Origin: Archivesica marissinica
Lineage: Eukaryota > Mollusca > Bivalvia > Venerida > Vesicomyidae
DNA length: 64,000 nt
Direction: 5' to 3'
NCBI GenBank assembly: GCA_014843695.1
Contig: CM026386.1
Span: forward strand, 19,211,973 to 19,275,972
Shown: positions 14,201 to 25,468 of the stretch, piece after piece
Numbering within the stretch: the first letter of the stretch is position 1
Layout of the letters: each line of letters opens with the position of its first letter
Notes under the pieces: generated by a model
Told to the model about the DNA's origin: nothing
Databases searched by the model: none
What the model saw: the letters and a program-made list of their open reading frames with translations, nothing else
Program-made: the position numbers and the translations under genes

Positions 14201-16138
14201 GCAATCACCCCATACACCTAATAGCAATCATTCCGTACACATAATAGCAATCATACCGTACACCTACTTGCAATCATCCCGTCCACCTACTAGCAATCAT
14301 CCCGTACACATACTAGCAATCATCCCATACACCTACTAGCAATCATCCCGTCCACCTACTAGCAATCATCCCGTCCACCTACTAGCAATCATCACGTCCA
14401 CCTACTAGCAATCGTCCCGTACACATACTAGCAATCATCCCGTACACATACTAGCAATCAACCCATACACCTACTAGCAATCATCCCATACACCTACTAT
14501 CAATCAACCCATACACCTACTAGCAATCATCTCATACACCTACTAGCAATTATTCCATACACCTACTAGCAATCATCTCATACACCTACTAGCAATCATC
14601 CCAATCACCTACTAGCAATCATCTCATACACCTACTAGCAATCATCCGATACACCTACTAGCAATCATCTCATACACCTACTAGCAATCAACCCTTACAC
14701 CTACTAGCAATCATACCATACACCTAGCAATCATCCCACACACCTACTAGCAATCACCCCATACACCTACTAGCAATCATTCCGTACACCTACTAGCAAT
14801 CATCCCATACACCTACTAGCAATCATCTCATACACATACTAGCAATCAACCCATACACCTACTAGCAGTCAACCCATACACCTACTAGCAATCATCCCAT
14901 ACACCTACTAGCAATCATCTCATACACCTACTAGCAATCAACCCATACACCTACTAGCAATCATGACATACACCTACTAGCAATCATCCCATACACCTAC
15001 TAGCAATCAACCCATACACCTACTAGCAATCATCCAATACACCTACTAGCAATCATCTCATACACCTACTAGCAATCATCCCGTACACCTACTAGCAATC
15101 ATCCCATACACCTCCTTGCAACAAACCCATACACCTACTAGCAATCATCCCATACACCTACTAGCAATCATTCCGTACACCTACTAGCAATCTTCCCATA
15201 CACCTACTAGCAATCATCTCATACACCTACTAGCAATCAACCCATACACCTACTAGCAGTCAACCCATACACCTACTAGCAATCATTCCATACACATACT
15301 AGCATTCATCTCCTACACCTTCTAGCAATCATCCCATACACCTACTAGCAATCAATCATCCCATACACCTTTTAGCAATCATCCCATACACCTACTAGCA
15401 ATCAATCATCCCATACACCTACTAGCAATCAATCATCCAATACACCTACTAGCAATCACCCCATATACCTACTAGCAATCAATCATCCCGTCCACCTACT
15501 TGCAATCACCCCATACACCTACTAGCAATCATCCCATGCACCTACCAGCAATCACCCCATACACCAAATAGCAATCATCCCGTACACATAATAGCAATCA
15601 TACCGTACACCTACTTGCAATCATCCCGTCCACCTACTAGCAATCATCCGTACACATACTAGCAATCACCCCATACATCTACTAGCAATCATCCCGTCCA
15701 CCTACTAGCAATCATCCCGTCCACCTACTAGCAATCATCACGTCCACCTACTAGCAATCATCCCGTACACATACTAGCAATCATCCCGTACACATACTAG
15801 CAATCAACCCATACACCTACTAGCAATCATCCCATACACCTACTAGCAATCAACCCATACACCTACTAGCAATCATCTCATACACATACTAGCAATCATT
15901 CCATGCATCTACTAGCATTCATCTCATACACTTACTAGCAATCATCTCATACACCTACTAGCAATCATCCCATACACCTACTAGCAATCATCTCATACAC
16001 CTATTAGCAATCATCTCATACACCTACTAGCAATCATCTCATACACGTACTAGCAATCATCTAATACACCTACTAGCAATCATCCCATACACCTACTAGC
16101 AATCATCCCATACACCTACTAGCAATCATCTCATACAC
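5269..16138. repeat. 23-bp satellite array, about 470 units
   Basis: Nearly 10.9 kb of a 23-bp unit, CCCATACACCTACTAGCAAT plus CAT, with common variants CCCGTACACC, CCCGTCCACC, TTGCAATAA and ACATACTAG. Longer-range order exists: the rare word CATATCATACACCTACTGGC recurs at 6549 and 8035, 1486 bp apart with matching neighbours, and CATTCCGTACACC blocks recur near 13217, 14777 and 15170. About 13485-14160 the unit is 27 bp because CAAT is duplicated. Two patches (7240-7315, 7625-7730) are made of ACACCACACAAC-type short repeats instead. These signs fit unequal exchange. Confidence 0.97.
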
Positions 16139-19100
16139 TCATGGTAATGTGAATGTATTAACTCATATCGGCATACCAGACCATTCATTGATTACATGGG
16201 GCATCAAGTTGGATCTTTGTGAAAATTATATAGATCAAAATGCATTTAACAATGCTAGTCATCCAGAGCCATTTGACAAATTTGATCTTACTTGTGTTCC
16301 TGGTAATTTTATGACTGAAACAGGTACTTTGTCTCTAGTTAATGCAACTATTTCAAAATTGGAGTGTAGTTTTAGAACTCAATCAGATATTGATGAAGTT
16401 TATAGTGAATGGTGTAAAATTATTAAGCATAATATGTATACTTCTTTGCCATACAAAACGATTTCTTATGGATTGTCTAATAAAAAACGACGCCCGGGTA
16501 AACCGTGGTGGTCAGAAAGGTTGACTGACTTATGGTCGGAAGTATGTGAAGCAGAGCGCTTATGGTTACGATGCTGTAATAGAAGTGATAAATCACACCT
16601 AAAATCAAATTATGTTTCAAAACGTAAAATGTTTGATAGTGCAGTACAGAGAGCTAAACGATTGTATTGGTTTTCAATTCAAACGCAACTTTTGAATGAC
16701 TGTAAAATTGACCAGAACAATTTTTGGAAATCCATTGGGAAAATCGGTGTTAATTTCACAAATAAAAAGTTGATACCAATGGAAGTTACATTGAAAGATG
16801 ATTCAGTATCATTCAATGTAACAGATGTTTTAAATAAATGGAAACAATCGTTTGGCTCTCTTTTTCGTAGTAGTCCGGATAGCTCATTTGATAACAATTT
16901 GTATGTTAATCCAGACGATACGGACAGCTCATTTAATCATCAAATTTCTATTATTGAAGTTCAGAAAGCTATTGATGGTGCCAAAAGAGGTAAAGCCTGT
17001 GGTATTGATAATATTTCAGCCGAGGTTCTCAAAAATGACACTGCCCTTTCATTTCTACATGTGCTATTCAATGTTTGTTTTAACAACGGTACCGTACCTA
17101 CTATATGGGGGAAATGTATCATTAACCCTATACCTAAATCTACAACCACTGACCCACGTGATCCTATGTCTTATAGGGGTATATCGCTTGCATCATCAAT
17201 GTATAAATTGTACTGTTTTATTTTAAACAATCGATTATCAGTATGGGCTGAGGAAAATGATAAGATTGAGGATGAACAAAATGGTTTTAGAAAGTCTAGA
17301 AGCACTATTGATCATATCTCATCGCTTACAAACATTCTAGACACACGTAAAAAGCATAAAAAAATCTACGTTCTGTGCATGTATTGATTTTCAAAAAGCT
17401 TACGACACTATTGATAGAAATGTTCTTTGGAAGAGACTACTTGAAAATGGAATTAACTGTAAAATGTTTAAGGCCATAACATCACTCTACTGCAGTGTTG
17501 AATCTTGTGTAAGAGTTAATTATTTCAAGACAGAGTGGTTTAATGTTAATTGTGGTCTTAGACAGGGTTGTATTCTATCCCCACTTCTGTTTAATTTGTT
17601 TATTAATGACCTTACAGTTTATCTGAAATCATTTGATATTGGAATAAATGCTGGCGATGAAAAGATATGTATATTGCTCTATGCAGATGATATTGTCCTT
17701 CTAGCCGAATCGGAGTCTGATCTACAAATACTATTAGATGCTTTGAATAACTGGTGTATTTTAAATAAAATGAATGTCAATGCCTCAAAGAGTAATATTG
17801 TACATTTTCATCCTAAATCGGTACAGAGAACAACCGTCAACTTTATATGTGGTATTAAATTAATACAAGTTGTTGATAAGTATATGTATCTTGGTGTGTT
17901 GTTAAGTGAACATGTGGATTATAACATAATGACTAAAGCAGTAGCTCAAAGTGCTAGCCGTGCCCTTGGTCTCTTAATTGCCAAATGTAAAATTCTAGGG
18001 GGTGTCCCATATGTTGTATATACCAAACTTTATGAGTCTACAGTGCTGCCTGTTATAAATTACAGTGCACCAATATGGGGCTTCAAAACATGTTCATATA
18101 TAGATTCAGTTCATAACAGAGCAATGAGGTTCTTTTTGGGTGTAGGCAAATACACTCCAAATACTGCCATTGCAGGAGAAATGGGTTGGAAGCCGACTGT
18201 TGTATGGCAGTGGAAAAGCATATGTTTATTCTGGTCCAAAATATCGTCAATGGATACACATCGTATGAACAAACGCATAGCACTTTGGGTGGCTTCTAAG
18301 GCAAATGTTTCATGTAAAAATTGGTATTATTTAATTGTAAAAGTATTTAATGAAAATAATTTAAGTATGTTTGCAAATATTACCGAGCCTAAGCCATCAT
18401 CATTAGTATTCTCAATGGAAAGTAAACTAATGGCTAGGTTCAAATTAAACTGGTTTACATCTATTAATAGAGATGTTGGTATATCGGGTCGAGGTAGAAA
18501 TAAATTACGGTTGTATAATCTATTTAAAACAGAATTCAAAGTAGAAGACTACTGTATGATGTTTTTACCTCTTAGTCATAGAGCTGCTTTGAGTAAATTT
18601 CGTTGTGGTGTTGCACCAATAAGAATAGAGACGGGCAGGTACGAGAATCTGAGTGTAGATCAAAGGAAATGTCCATTCTGTGACTCCGTTGAAAATGAAC
18701 TACATGTTATTTTGCAATGTTGTACGTATGCAGATATTAGGTTACCGCTTATTAGAAAAACAATGGGTATTTATGGTAATTTTATTAATCTTTCTGATTC
18801 AGAAAAGTTTGTTTTTATTTTCTTCAGCAAGGAACTGATAAGATTATGTGCCAAAACCTGTTTTGAAATTCTTCAAAAACGACGGTTTTTGACGTGTAAA
18901 TAAAATCAGTATGTTATGCAGTTCATAGATTGTAATATATATATCTTTAGCATGTAAATAATGTATCTCAATTGTTTCTTAATACTATGAATACTTTTTT
19001 ATTGCCAACTAAATAGTCTATGCTAATCAGTTCATCACTGATCTGATCAGAGGTGATAATTGTTTTTTTATACCATTTTTTAATTAATAAGCGCGTTAGT

Positions 19101-19511
19101 GCTCTTTTTCAATATCAGTGTTTTAATAAATATTTTAAGCACTTCTTAGATAAGATTAGCGTAGGCAATTTAGATTTAACACATTTATATCTAAGAGTAG
19201 GTCTTGTTTTGGACCGAGAATCTCACTGATAGTGGTTACCCATGGTGACGTTTTGCGGCTGTGGTGTAATGGTGGCAATGTGCCCGTCACCATTTTGACG
19301 ATTGTCTTCAGTTTGTGAGAGTATCGGTCTGGATCAACCTATATAAACTCTAGTTTTAAGAAACTTATATGTTGAATCATGTTCTATTGTGAATTGTTAC
19401 TGTTACTGTCTCTTATAATTCATTATTGAGTGGCAATGTACATCGATATGTTTTTATTATATTGAATGTTGTTTGTTGTACATTGATGAGACGTAAATAA
19501 AGAATAAAATC
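16139..19511 (+). mobile_element. LINE 1, 5'-truncated, inserted in the satellite
   Basis: Non-LTR retrotransposon of 3.37 kb. The 5' end lies inside the endonuclease domain (GIPDHSLI is the end of that domain), so the insertion is truncated. The 3' UTR runs from 18904 to an A-rich end, GTAAATAAAGAATAAAAT. TACAC occurs on both sides (16134-16138 and 19512-19516) as a 5-bp target duplication, and satellite units continue directly on both flanks. The insertion is thus younger than the array around it. Confidence 0.9.
16149..18903 (+). pseudogene. LINE ORF2 reverse transcriptase, one frameshift
   Basis: Two frames (16149-17387 and 17464-18903, the second open well upstream of its first ATG) make one ORF2 broken once, at the run of seven A at 17358-17364. 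The first part holds the end of the endonuclease and the N-terminal fingers of the reverse transcriptase: GKACGIDNISAEVLKN, SYRGISLASSMYKLYC and NGFRKSRSTIDH. The second holds DFQKAYD, GLRQGCILSPLLF and the catalytic LYADDIVLL box, then a thumb region and a C-terminal zinc-knuckle CPFCDSVENELHVILQC. The enzyme would copy its own RNA at a nicked target. Apart from the A-run shift the frame is clean, so decay is recent. The clade (Jockey/CR1/RTE-like) is not resolved. Confidence 0.9.
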
Positions 19512-19722
19512 TACACCTACTAGCAATCATCCCAAACACCTACTAGCAATCATCTCATACACCTACTAGCAATCATCCCATACACCTACTAGCAATCATC
19601 TCATACACCTACTAGCAATCATCACATACACCTTTTAGCAATCATCTCATACACCTTCTAGCAATCATCCCATACACATACTAGCAATCATCCCGTCCAC
19701 CTACTAGCAATCAACCCATACA
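19512..19722. repeat. 23-bp satellite, continuation
   Basis: About nine more units of the same array, starting TACACCTACTAGCAATCAT right after the LINE and ending at CCCATACATAATAG. Confidence 0.95.
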
Positions 19723-19728
19723 TAATAG

Positions 19729-19815
19729 TTAGTTGGGAAACCTACCAGAATCACAGAAATACAGCTCTATCAATATATGGACATTACTGTTCCACTATCT
19801 GCTGACAAGTCTGTT
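19729..19815. repeat. SINE-flanking repeat, partner at 42290-42380
   Basis: TTAGTTGGGAAACCTACC to GGACATTACTGTTCCACTA and CTGCTGACAAG match 42290-42380 in reverse. In both places the next sequence is the tail of a SINE-A, so the SINE and this flank belong to one larger repeated unit. Confidence 0.65.
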
Positions 19816-19818
19816 CGT

Positions 19819-20109
19819 GTTTTACACTTATTTATCGTTGCTACCGGTTGCCCATATGAGCGACGCCTCCTGGAGAGATTATTCTTCTCCTTTTTTTTTT
19901 TGGAGGATAATGCAATGATACAGACAGAGACCCGTTCCAGAGTCTCCTCTGGTTCTTTTACGTGCACGGTATACAGCACATACACGAGATCTCGATTTAA
20001 CGTCCCATGTGAAAGACAGTTAATTTTATTAGGGTCAGACGGGGATTCGAACCTGCGATCCCTGGATTACCAGTTCAGCGTGTTACCACTGGACTACAGA
20101 TCCGTCTGT
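19819..20109 (-). mobile_element. SINE-A copy 3
   Basis: Full reverse-strand copy, from the tail (TTATTTATCGTTGCTACCGG) to the head ending GGACTACAGATCCGTCTG. A T-rich run replaces the usual spacer near 19890. Confidence 0.9.
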
Positions 20110-20151
20110 GCTCATATGGGCAACCGGTAGCGACGATAAATAAACGCAAAA
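20110..20151 (+). mobile_element. Isolated SINE-A tail
   Basis: CTCATATGGGCAACCGGTAG then CGACGATAAATAAACGCA on the plus strand, directly abutting the head of the preceding reverse copy. It is either the remnant of a second SINE or a template-switch product. Confidence 0.7.
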
Positions 20152-20435
20152 ATACAAAAAACACCATATCAATCATACCTGCAACCACCCAACCAAGACA
20201 TATCGACAAATATTCTCATGTTTCGTTTCGCTTGATATGCTACTTAAATACATATTTATTAACAAAAGGATCAAAACTTCCGAAAACTCGCTTACAGATC
20301 CATATTATAATTTACCTTAAACTCTTCCGAAAACAAGGGTACAAATCCATATTATAATTTAACCATAAACTCTTCCGAAAACATGCTTACAAATCCTTAT
20401 TATAATTTACACAAAACTGCTTCGAATCCTAATAA

Positions 20436-20437
<2 letters not shown>

Positions 20438-20486
<49 letters not shown>

Positions 20487-20548
20487 GACTTTATTTTACA
20501 AGAGAACTCATTTAACAAAAGTTAGTCTATCATAAGGCCCTCAACATA
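20438..20548 (-). mobile_element. LINE 3' end with (AAT)n tail
   Basis: Read on the minus strand: GTTGAGGGCCTTATGATAGA, then TAAAATAAAGTCTTTATT, then an (ATT)n run. The same 3' end appears at 30770-30804 and 32640-32716, so this is a LINE family with microsatellite tails. Only the terminal 60 bp or so are left here. Confidence 0.7.
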
Positions 20549-20885
20549 TAAAATTAACAGTCTTTCAGATGGGACGTTAAACCGAGGTCGGTGCTTTACA
20601 CCGTGCACGTAACAGAACCAGAGGAGACTCTGGAATGGGTTTCTCTCTCCCCTCTCTTTCTCTCTCCCCTCTCTCCCACTTCTCTCTCTCTCTCTCATCT
20701 CTCTCTCTCTTCCTCTCTTATCCACCCACCTCTCTCTCTCTCCCCCTTATCTCCTCCCTCCTCTCTTCCCCCTCTCCCCATCCCACTCTCCTTCTCCCCC
20801 TCCTCTCTCTCTCCCCCCCCTCTCCCACCTACACCCTCTCCCCCTCCCTCTTCCCCCCTCCTCTCTTCCCCCCCCCCACCCCCCC

Positions 20886-20951
<66 letters not shown>

Positions 20952-21068
20952 TCTCTCTCTCTGTATCATTGCACTATCCTCCAAAAATCTCAAATGACTA
21001 ATCTCTTCAGGAGGCGTCGCTCATATGGGCAACCGGTAGCGACGATAAATAAACGTAAAACACACACA
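20549..21068 (+). mobile_element. SINE-A copy 4 with a 320-bp CT expansion
   Basis: Body and tail of a SINE-A lacking its tRNA head. The body starts at TAAAATTAACAGTCTTTCAG. The short motif GGGTCTCTGTCTGTATC of other copies is here blown up to a (CT)n/(CCT)n tract at 20641-20961 before TGTATCATTGCACTATCC resumes. The tail and a CA run end the element. Open frames through the tract are products of its composition. Confidence 0.9.
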
Positions 21069-21822
21069 CACATATATAATATGTTATGGAATATGGTGAT
21101 ATATGAAATTGTTTAGCAGAGTAGAAAAGGGGAATAAAACTATTAATTGATCAAATAAATCTATACATGAAAGGAGCTTAATAATACCATTCGTGTTAAC
21201 AAATAATGATTAATTGATCAAATACATGAAGAAGAAGAAGAAGAAGAAGAAGAAGAAAAGAAGAAAAGAAGAAGAAGAAGAATGCTTTATTAAGACTTAA
21301 ACTTTACAGTTTATGCTACATGTGTATGTTTCATATGAACTTTTCTGAAATTGGAGATTAGAGTATTTGCAATAAAATAAATAAAGGTGTTTGAATAAAT
21401 CAGAAAAAAAGTCGTTTGTTTTATTACATTTCGCGCTATGTTTCCAAATAAAGTACCACGATGTATCTCACCGCGGCTAGATTAAAAGGAAAACGACCAT
21501 AAATTTAAAATAGTTTCTAGTAGGAGATGACGAGAACTATACAATATGTCTTTGTGAATACAATTTCATGTGATTTCTAGTTTTACGGAAGAGATTTTGT
21601 CTGAGATTTTTTTTTCGCAAATAAGTAGCATTTCAAATGAACCTCTCTGATTCAAAATAGACTTTATGCAAAGTTAATTTAAAATGCGAATCTACATATT
21701 TACAATTATATCACCACTGTTGCAATGTTTATGGCTACTTTAGAGAAGTCCGTACATTTATTTTATTAAATCTAACTTAAAATATTTACCTAACGTGTAT
21801 TGATGTGTTTATGTGTTTTCAG
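21069..21822. other. AT-rich stretch with a (GAA)n LINE tail
   Basis: A (GAA)n run at 21229-21288 followed by TGCTTTATTAAGACTTAAAC looks like the reverse strand of a LINE 3' end (AATAAAGCA then TTC repeats). The rest is AT-rich and featureless up to the polypyrimidine tract of the exon at 21823. Confidence 0.5.
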
Positions 21823-21868
21823 GTATGACAAGAAAGGAAAGTTAGTTGGCCAGTGGAATGAACATTAA
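21823..21868 (+). CDS. Possible terminal exon of an upstream gene
   Basis: A T-rich tract ending GTTTATGTGTTTTCAG is followed by an open frame of 14 codons, YDKKGKLVGQWNEH, then TAA at 21866. The first base would finish a codon (exon phase 2). AATAAA at 21917 could serve as poly(A) signal. The peptide is hydrophilic and reads like a protein end, but its family is not recognised and no upstream partner exon is visible; several kilobases of satellite lie upstream. It ends about 280 bp before the next start codon. Confidence 0.35.
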
Positions 21869-22127
21869 CATGGTATCGTACGGAACTTGCATTCGGTCAG
21901 AAATTTGTGGAATTTGAATAAATTATAAAGTTATTTCTAAACGATTGACAATGACCATGTCGTGTGTATCAAATTAATGTGCAAATGTAATATTATTGAG
22001 TATTAATTAAGGATAAATGTCTGTGTATAAATGACAATAGGCAATTATTTACTGCTAGGATTTTAAGATTCAAAGCAATTAAGGCGAACCGAATAGTAAC
22101 GGATTTATTCAAGATACTTCATTGTCG

Positions 22128-22144
22128 TGACGTTGTAGTGACGT
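22128..22144 (+). promoter_or_regulatory. Two CRE-like TGACGT motifs before a start codon
   Basis: TGACGT at 22128-22133 and again at 22139-22144, 11 bp apart, in the same orientation and 8 bp upstream of the ATG at 22152. CREB/ATF proteins bind this half-site. Function is inferred only from position. Confidence 0.25.
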
Positions 22145-22151
22145 AATTAAT

Positions 22152-22392
22152 ATGACAACGAAGGAGATTCATCGCAATGACGGTGGGCCTCTGGAACGTA
22201 GCCATATGAAAGACATGGTACAGAGGAACGCGCTAGAGAATGCCGCATATCACAAGGTTACCAAGCATCTAGAGAACCAGAAGAAAGCGTTTGTGCGACA
22301 GAACACGCGCGATGAGGGAGAAATGAAGAACTTACTCTATCGTCTGCAGACGGAACAGCAGACGGTGCTAACTGACGATGACGTCAGTTCCG
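22152..22392 (+). CDS. Candidate first coding exon, unknown protein
   Basis: Open from ATG for 80 codons plus one base, ending TCAGTTCCG|GTAATT, a usable splice donor. The peptide is highly charged and probably helical (NALENAAYHKVTKHLENQ, then KKAFVRQNTRDEGEMKNLL) and ends in an acidic stretch, LTDDDVSS. No signal peptide or membrane segment. The donor leaves phase 1, which matches the acceptor at 25469: the joined codon becomes Asp and extends the acidic run. Codon use is more balanced and GC higher than in the surrounding repeats. The protein family is not recognised. Confidence rests on the splice fit. Confidence 0.5.
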
Positions 22393-22451
22393 GTAATTTT
22401 TATATTATTAATCACATATACTAGTAGCTTATCCGAATCAATATATGTGTT

Positions 22452-22752
22452 TATACGTTAATTTATCGTCGCTACCGGTTGCCCATATGAGCGACCCCAT
22501 CTAGAAGCGATTAGTCATTTTAGATTTTAGAGGATGGTGCAATGATGCATGGTCACATCTGGTTCTTTTACGTGCACGTTGTAAAGCACCGACACGAGAC
22601 CTCGGTGTAAAGTGAAAGTAAATCTGAAACACGTTGGACTGCGAATCCAGGGATCGCAGGTTCGATCTGACCATAATAATATTAACAGTCTTTCAGACGG
22701 GACATTAAACCGAGGTATCGTGTCGGCGCTTTACACCGTGCGCGTAGAACCA
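22452..22752. mobile_element. SINE-A copies 5 and 6, inverted pair
   Basis: A reverse-strand tail and body (22452-22613, TTTATCGTCGCTACCGGTTG) abut a plus-strand head remnant and body (22625-22752, GGATCGCAGGTTCGATCTGA then GTCTTTCAGACGGGACATTA). Both lack the far parts, so two SINEs met head to head, or one rearranged. Confidence 0.75.
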
Positions 22753-23234
22753 GGTGTTAAACGGTTGGTTTTGTTTTATTTCCCACTAAGGGCATCAACC
22801 ATTTACTCTGAAGGTGTGGTTGGTGGTGAATGTTGCACTGACACCTGCATTTATAATATGTTGATTATTTGTCAACTAATAGTATGCAAATATTCTAAAA
22901 TATTCCAAAATGTAGCTCATAGATTGTATTTTAATGTTCAGTTATCAATAACTTTTAAGGGCCTCCCAATACGTTTTCAACCAATCCGAGGTTACTAATC
23001 AATAACAGCGTCTGACCTACAAGCGGAATGATACAACTTTCACGATTCGGTTTCTTGTGTTAGACGTGTGTACACATATTTATGATAATAATTATTATTT
23101 CATACAGAAAGTATACGTTCAAACGTGCTTAATAATACCCCATGTGCAATAGTTACTCGTTTAACTCCGCGCCGAGTGCCTGTGGATCTAAACAGAATAG
23201 GTCTAGATATATCTATTAGTCCCCCCCCCCCTCC
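22753..23234. other. No recognisable feature
   Basis: Unique-looking AT-rich sequence between SINE-A and the MITE at 23235. Open frames here have no motif. Confidence 0.4.
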
Positions 23235-23377
23235 TAGCCTGGGTGCCAGTCGATTTTTCACTTTTTAACTTCTGGCAAAATGACAGAAACTGAATACGGC
23301 CCAATTAATAGTCTCGGTGTTAAAATATATTTATTTGACTGACCAGGCAAAATATATCGACGCCTGTTCCCAGGCTA
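23235..23377. mobile_element. Small MITE, second copy
   Basis: Reverse-orientation partner of 1179-1327. TA|GCCTGGGTGCCAG to GCCTGTTCCCAGGC|TA, with the shared core GTTAAAATATATTTATTTGA. It lies next to a run of C at 23221-23232. Confidence 0.65.
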
Positions 23378-23407
23378 CCCCCTCCTTACAAATGAGCACT
23401 GGCAAAT

Positions 23408-23694
23408 AAATGCATTACACGCCTCTGTGGTCGAGTGGTTAAGGTCTGTGACTTGTATACCACTGTAACCTATCATCTCTGATGGGCACGGGTTCGAGCC
23501 CCGCTCAGACCGTGTCTCATTTATATGAAAAAGTTGGCAGTTTCTTACGGAGGTTGGTGCACCAAGTACTGGTTAACCGCTGGCGCCTGCCCAGGAAAGG
23601 TGTTGTTAGGTAATCTGCCCGTCGCTCAAATGGGAAACCGGTAGCGACGTTAAATAAACTTAAATAAAATTAAAAAATTAAAAAATGCATTACA
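23408..23694 (+). mobile_element. SINE-D copy 1, complete with 12-bp TSD
   Basis: tRNA-derived SINE with a different head: A box GTGGTCGAGTGGTTAAGG, B box GGGTTCGAGCCCCG, and an extra arm between them as in class II (Leu/Ser) tRNAs. The body has GCACCAAGTACTGGTTAACC. The tail is GTCGCTCAAATGGGAAACCG, then AGCGACGTTAAATAAAC, the same tail type as SINE-A. AAATGCATTACA on each side (23408-23419, 23683-23694) is a perfect target duplication. Confidence 0.88.
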
Positions 23695-23714
23695 TAACTG
23701 CCAGTCCATTACTT

Positions 23715-23943
23715 TAAGCTTTATTTATTTTACAACGATTACAAAGCAAGTTTCACTCTCGTTGGCGCGGATGAAAGCGTGTATGTGGTCTTTAGTGTGG
23801 GAGGAAACCGGTGTACCCGGAGAAAGCCCACCTGTCCGATCTGGCGACCACCGTACCATCTCACATGCTACCCAGTCCGAGGATCGAACCCGGGTTGCAT
23901 TGATGAGAGGCGAGCGCGCTAACCACTGCGCTAATCGGACAGG
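23715..23943 (-). mobile_element. SINE-C copy 2
   Basis: Full reverse-strand copy with a good B box (complement of GATCGAACCCGGGTT) and A box (complement of CTAACCACTGCGCTAATCGG). The tail TTTATTTTACAACGATTAC and CAAGTTTCACTCTCGTTGG correspond to tail class 2. Confidence 0.88.
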
Positions 23944-24044
23944 TTCATTCTACAAGGAACATAGATAGTCAATCAAATAGATCGTGAGTCTAGGGTACAT
24001 GATGTAAGTCTAGTGGTTAGCATGTCAACCTCACAACCCGACAC

Positions 24045-24357
24045 TAATCGGCGGGGGGTGTTTTACGTTTATTTATCGTCGCTACCGGTTGCCCATATGA
24101 GCGACGCCTCCTGAAGAGATTAGTCATTTTAGATTTTGGAGGATAGTGCAATTATACAGACAGAGACCCATTCCAGAGTCTCCTCTGGTTCTTTTACGTG
24201 TACGGTGTAAAGCACCGACACGAGACCTCAGTTTAACGTCCCATCTGAAAGACTGTTAATTTTATTAGGGCCAGACGGGGGATCGAACCTGCGATCCCTG
24301 GATTACCAGTCCAGCGTGTTACCACTGGACTACAGATCCGTCTGTAATCGGCGGGGG
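24045..24357 (-). mobile_element. SINE-A copy 7, complete with 13-bp TSD
   Basis: Reverse-strand full-length copy between two copies of TAATCGGCGGGGG (24045-24057, 24345-24357). Head: complement of GGGGGATCGAACCTGCGATC and GGATTACCAGTCCAGCGTG. Confidence 0.92.
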
Positions 24358-25468
24358 TAACTGAAGGCTGAGTGTGTACATGTACATATACACGTTTCAA
24401 TCGAGTTTCGTTGTACCAACTTGTCACAGTTAGCAAAATGCGTTATATCGGGCGGTACTTAAAACGTGTATCAAATTTAAGATAAATATCGATTTTATTG
24501 AAACTGAATACCGCAAGTGTTTAAGATTAGTGAGATAGGAGAAAGTATTCACTACAATACATGTGGTGACCAATTACGGGCAATTAGCAATTTAAACGCT
24601 TGATCGATAAACGAATCTAGAAGTTGTAAGAAAGTTCGAAATATTACTTCGTACACACTCAGATTACATTCATTAAAACGTCAGCACAAATAAAGAATAT
24701 TTATGCGTTGTATACTCATGTACTTTATTCTAAAGTACTTCAATATTTAAAATAAACAGTTAATTGAACAAACCTATTCAGAATTTAAACCAATTTATTA
24801 TTTCAGAATTATAATAGGATACCATATTAAATACGTTTTAGTCAAATTCCATCTGTTGTATGTTTAAATTTGAAATACTTTCCTTTGTGTAGTTTTTAAT
24901 TTGCTTAGCTTGTTAACTTGATCTGGCGTTTTTCTGGACGAATGGGAATTTATTTGATAATATTTTCACAATACATGTATATGTATTTTATCTGTATGCT
25001 ATAAGCATCAGCTGATGTCTTAATGCAATAAATGTTGTTGTTGTTGTTGTTGAATTTATTTGATAACAATTACTGCTATGTATTCGTATTATAGGTATTA
25101 AAATTATCCAATTGTTTTCAGGGAACTAGTTCCAAGCTTTCACTGCTGCGCGCATAGAAATACAGGATTGAGCTGGAATCCAGAAATGGCCAGGTCAATG
25201 CATTTACGTAGTTGAAATTCTGCGCAACACTATTTGGTTCCCTGCATATGATTCGCGGATGTTCCAGCAGGGGTGTGGTATATTCTATTATGTTGGATAG
25301 GGTTTCATATTATTGTCAACATGTTTGCATTTAATTACTAAATTGTGCACTTTATAATTTATATACATTCACTCAATACACTATTCGAGTGTGCATTATG
25401 CAGAGTGAGTTTTCAATCGACCTTCTATTACATATTTATATGTAATCGTTTTTCTTGTTCTACTTCAG
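24358..25468. other. Intron-like AT-rich DNA with a (TTG)n LINE tail
   Basis: Mostly featureless. At 25025-25053 CAATAAATGTTGTTGTTG marks a plus-strand LINE 3' end with a TTG microsatellite tail. The last 25 bp form a long pyrimidine tract before the exon at 25469. Confidence 0.5.

Noticed and set aside
5269..16138. Regular 23-bp repeats as a CRISPR-like array
   Set aside because: There are no spacers: the units abut directly, the host is an animal, and no cas genes are present. It is a satellite.
20591..21001. 136-codon Ser/Pro/Leu-rich frame
   Set aside because: It is the CT expansion inside SINE-A read as codons.
24358..25468. Acceptor-like TTGTTTTCAG at 25113-25122 as an extra exon
   Set aside because: The following sequence has no convincing open frame with a donor in a matching phase.
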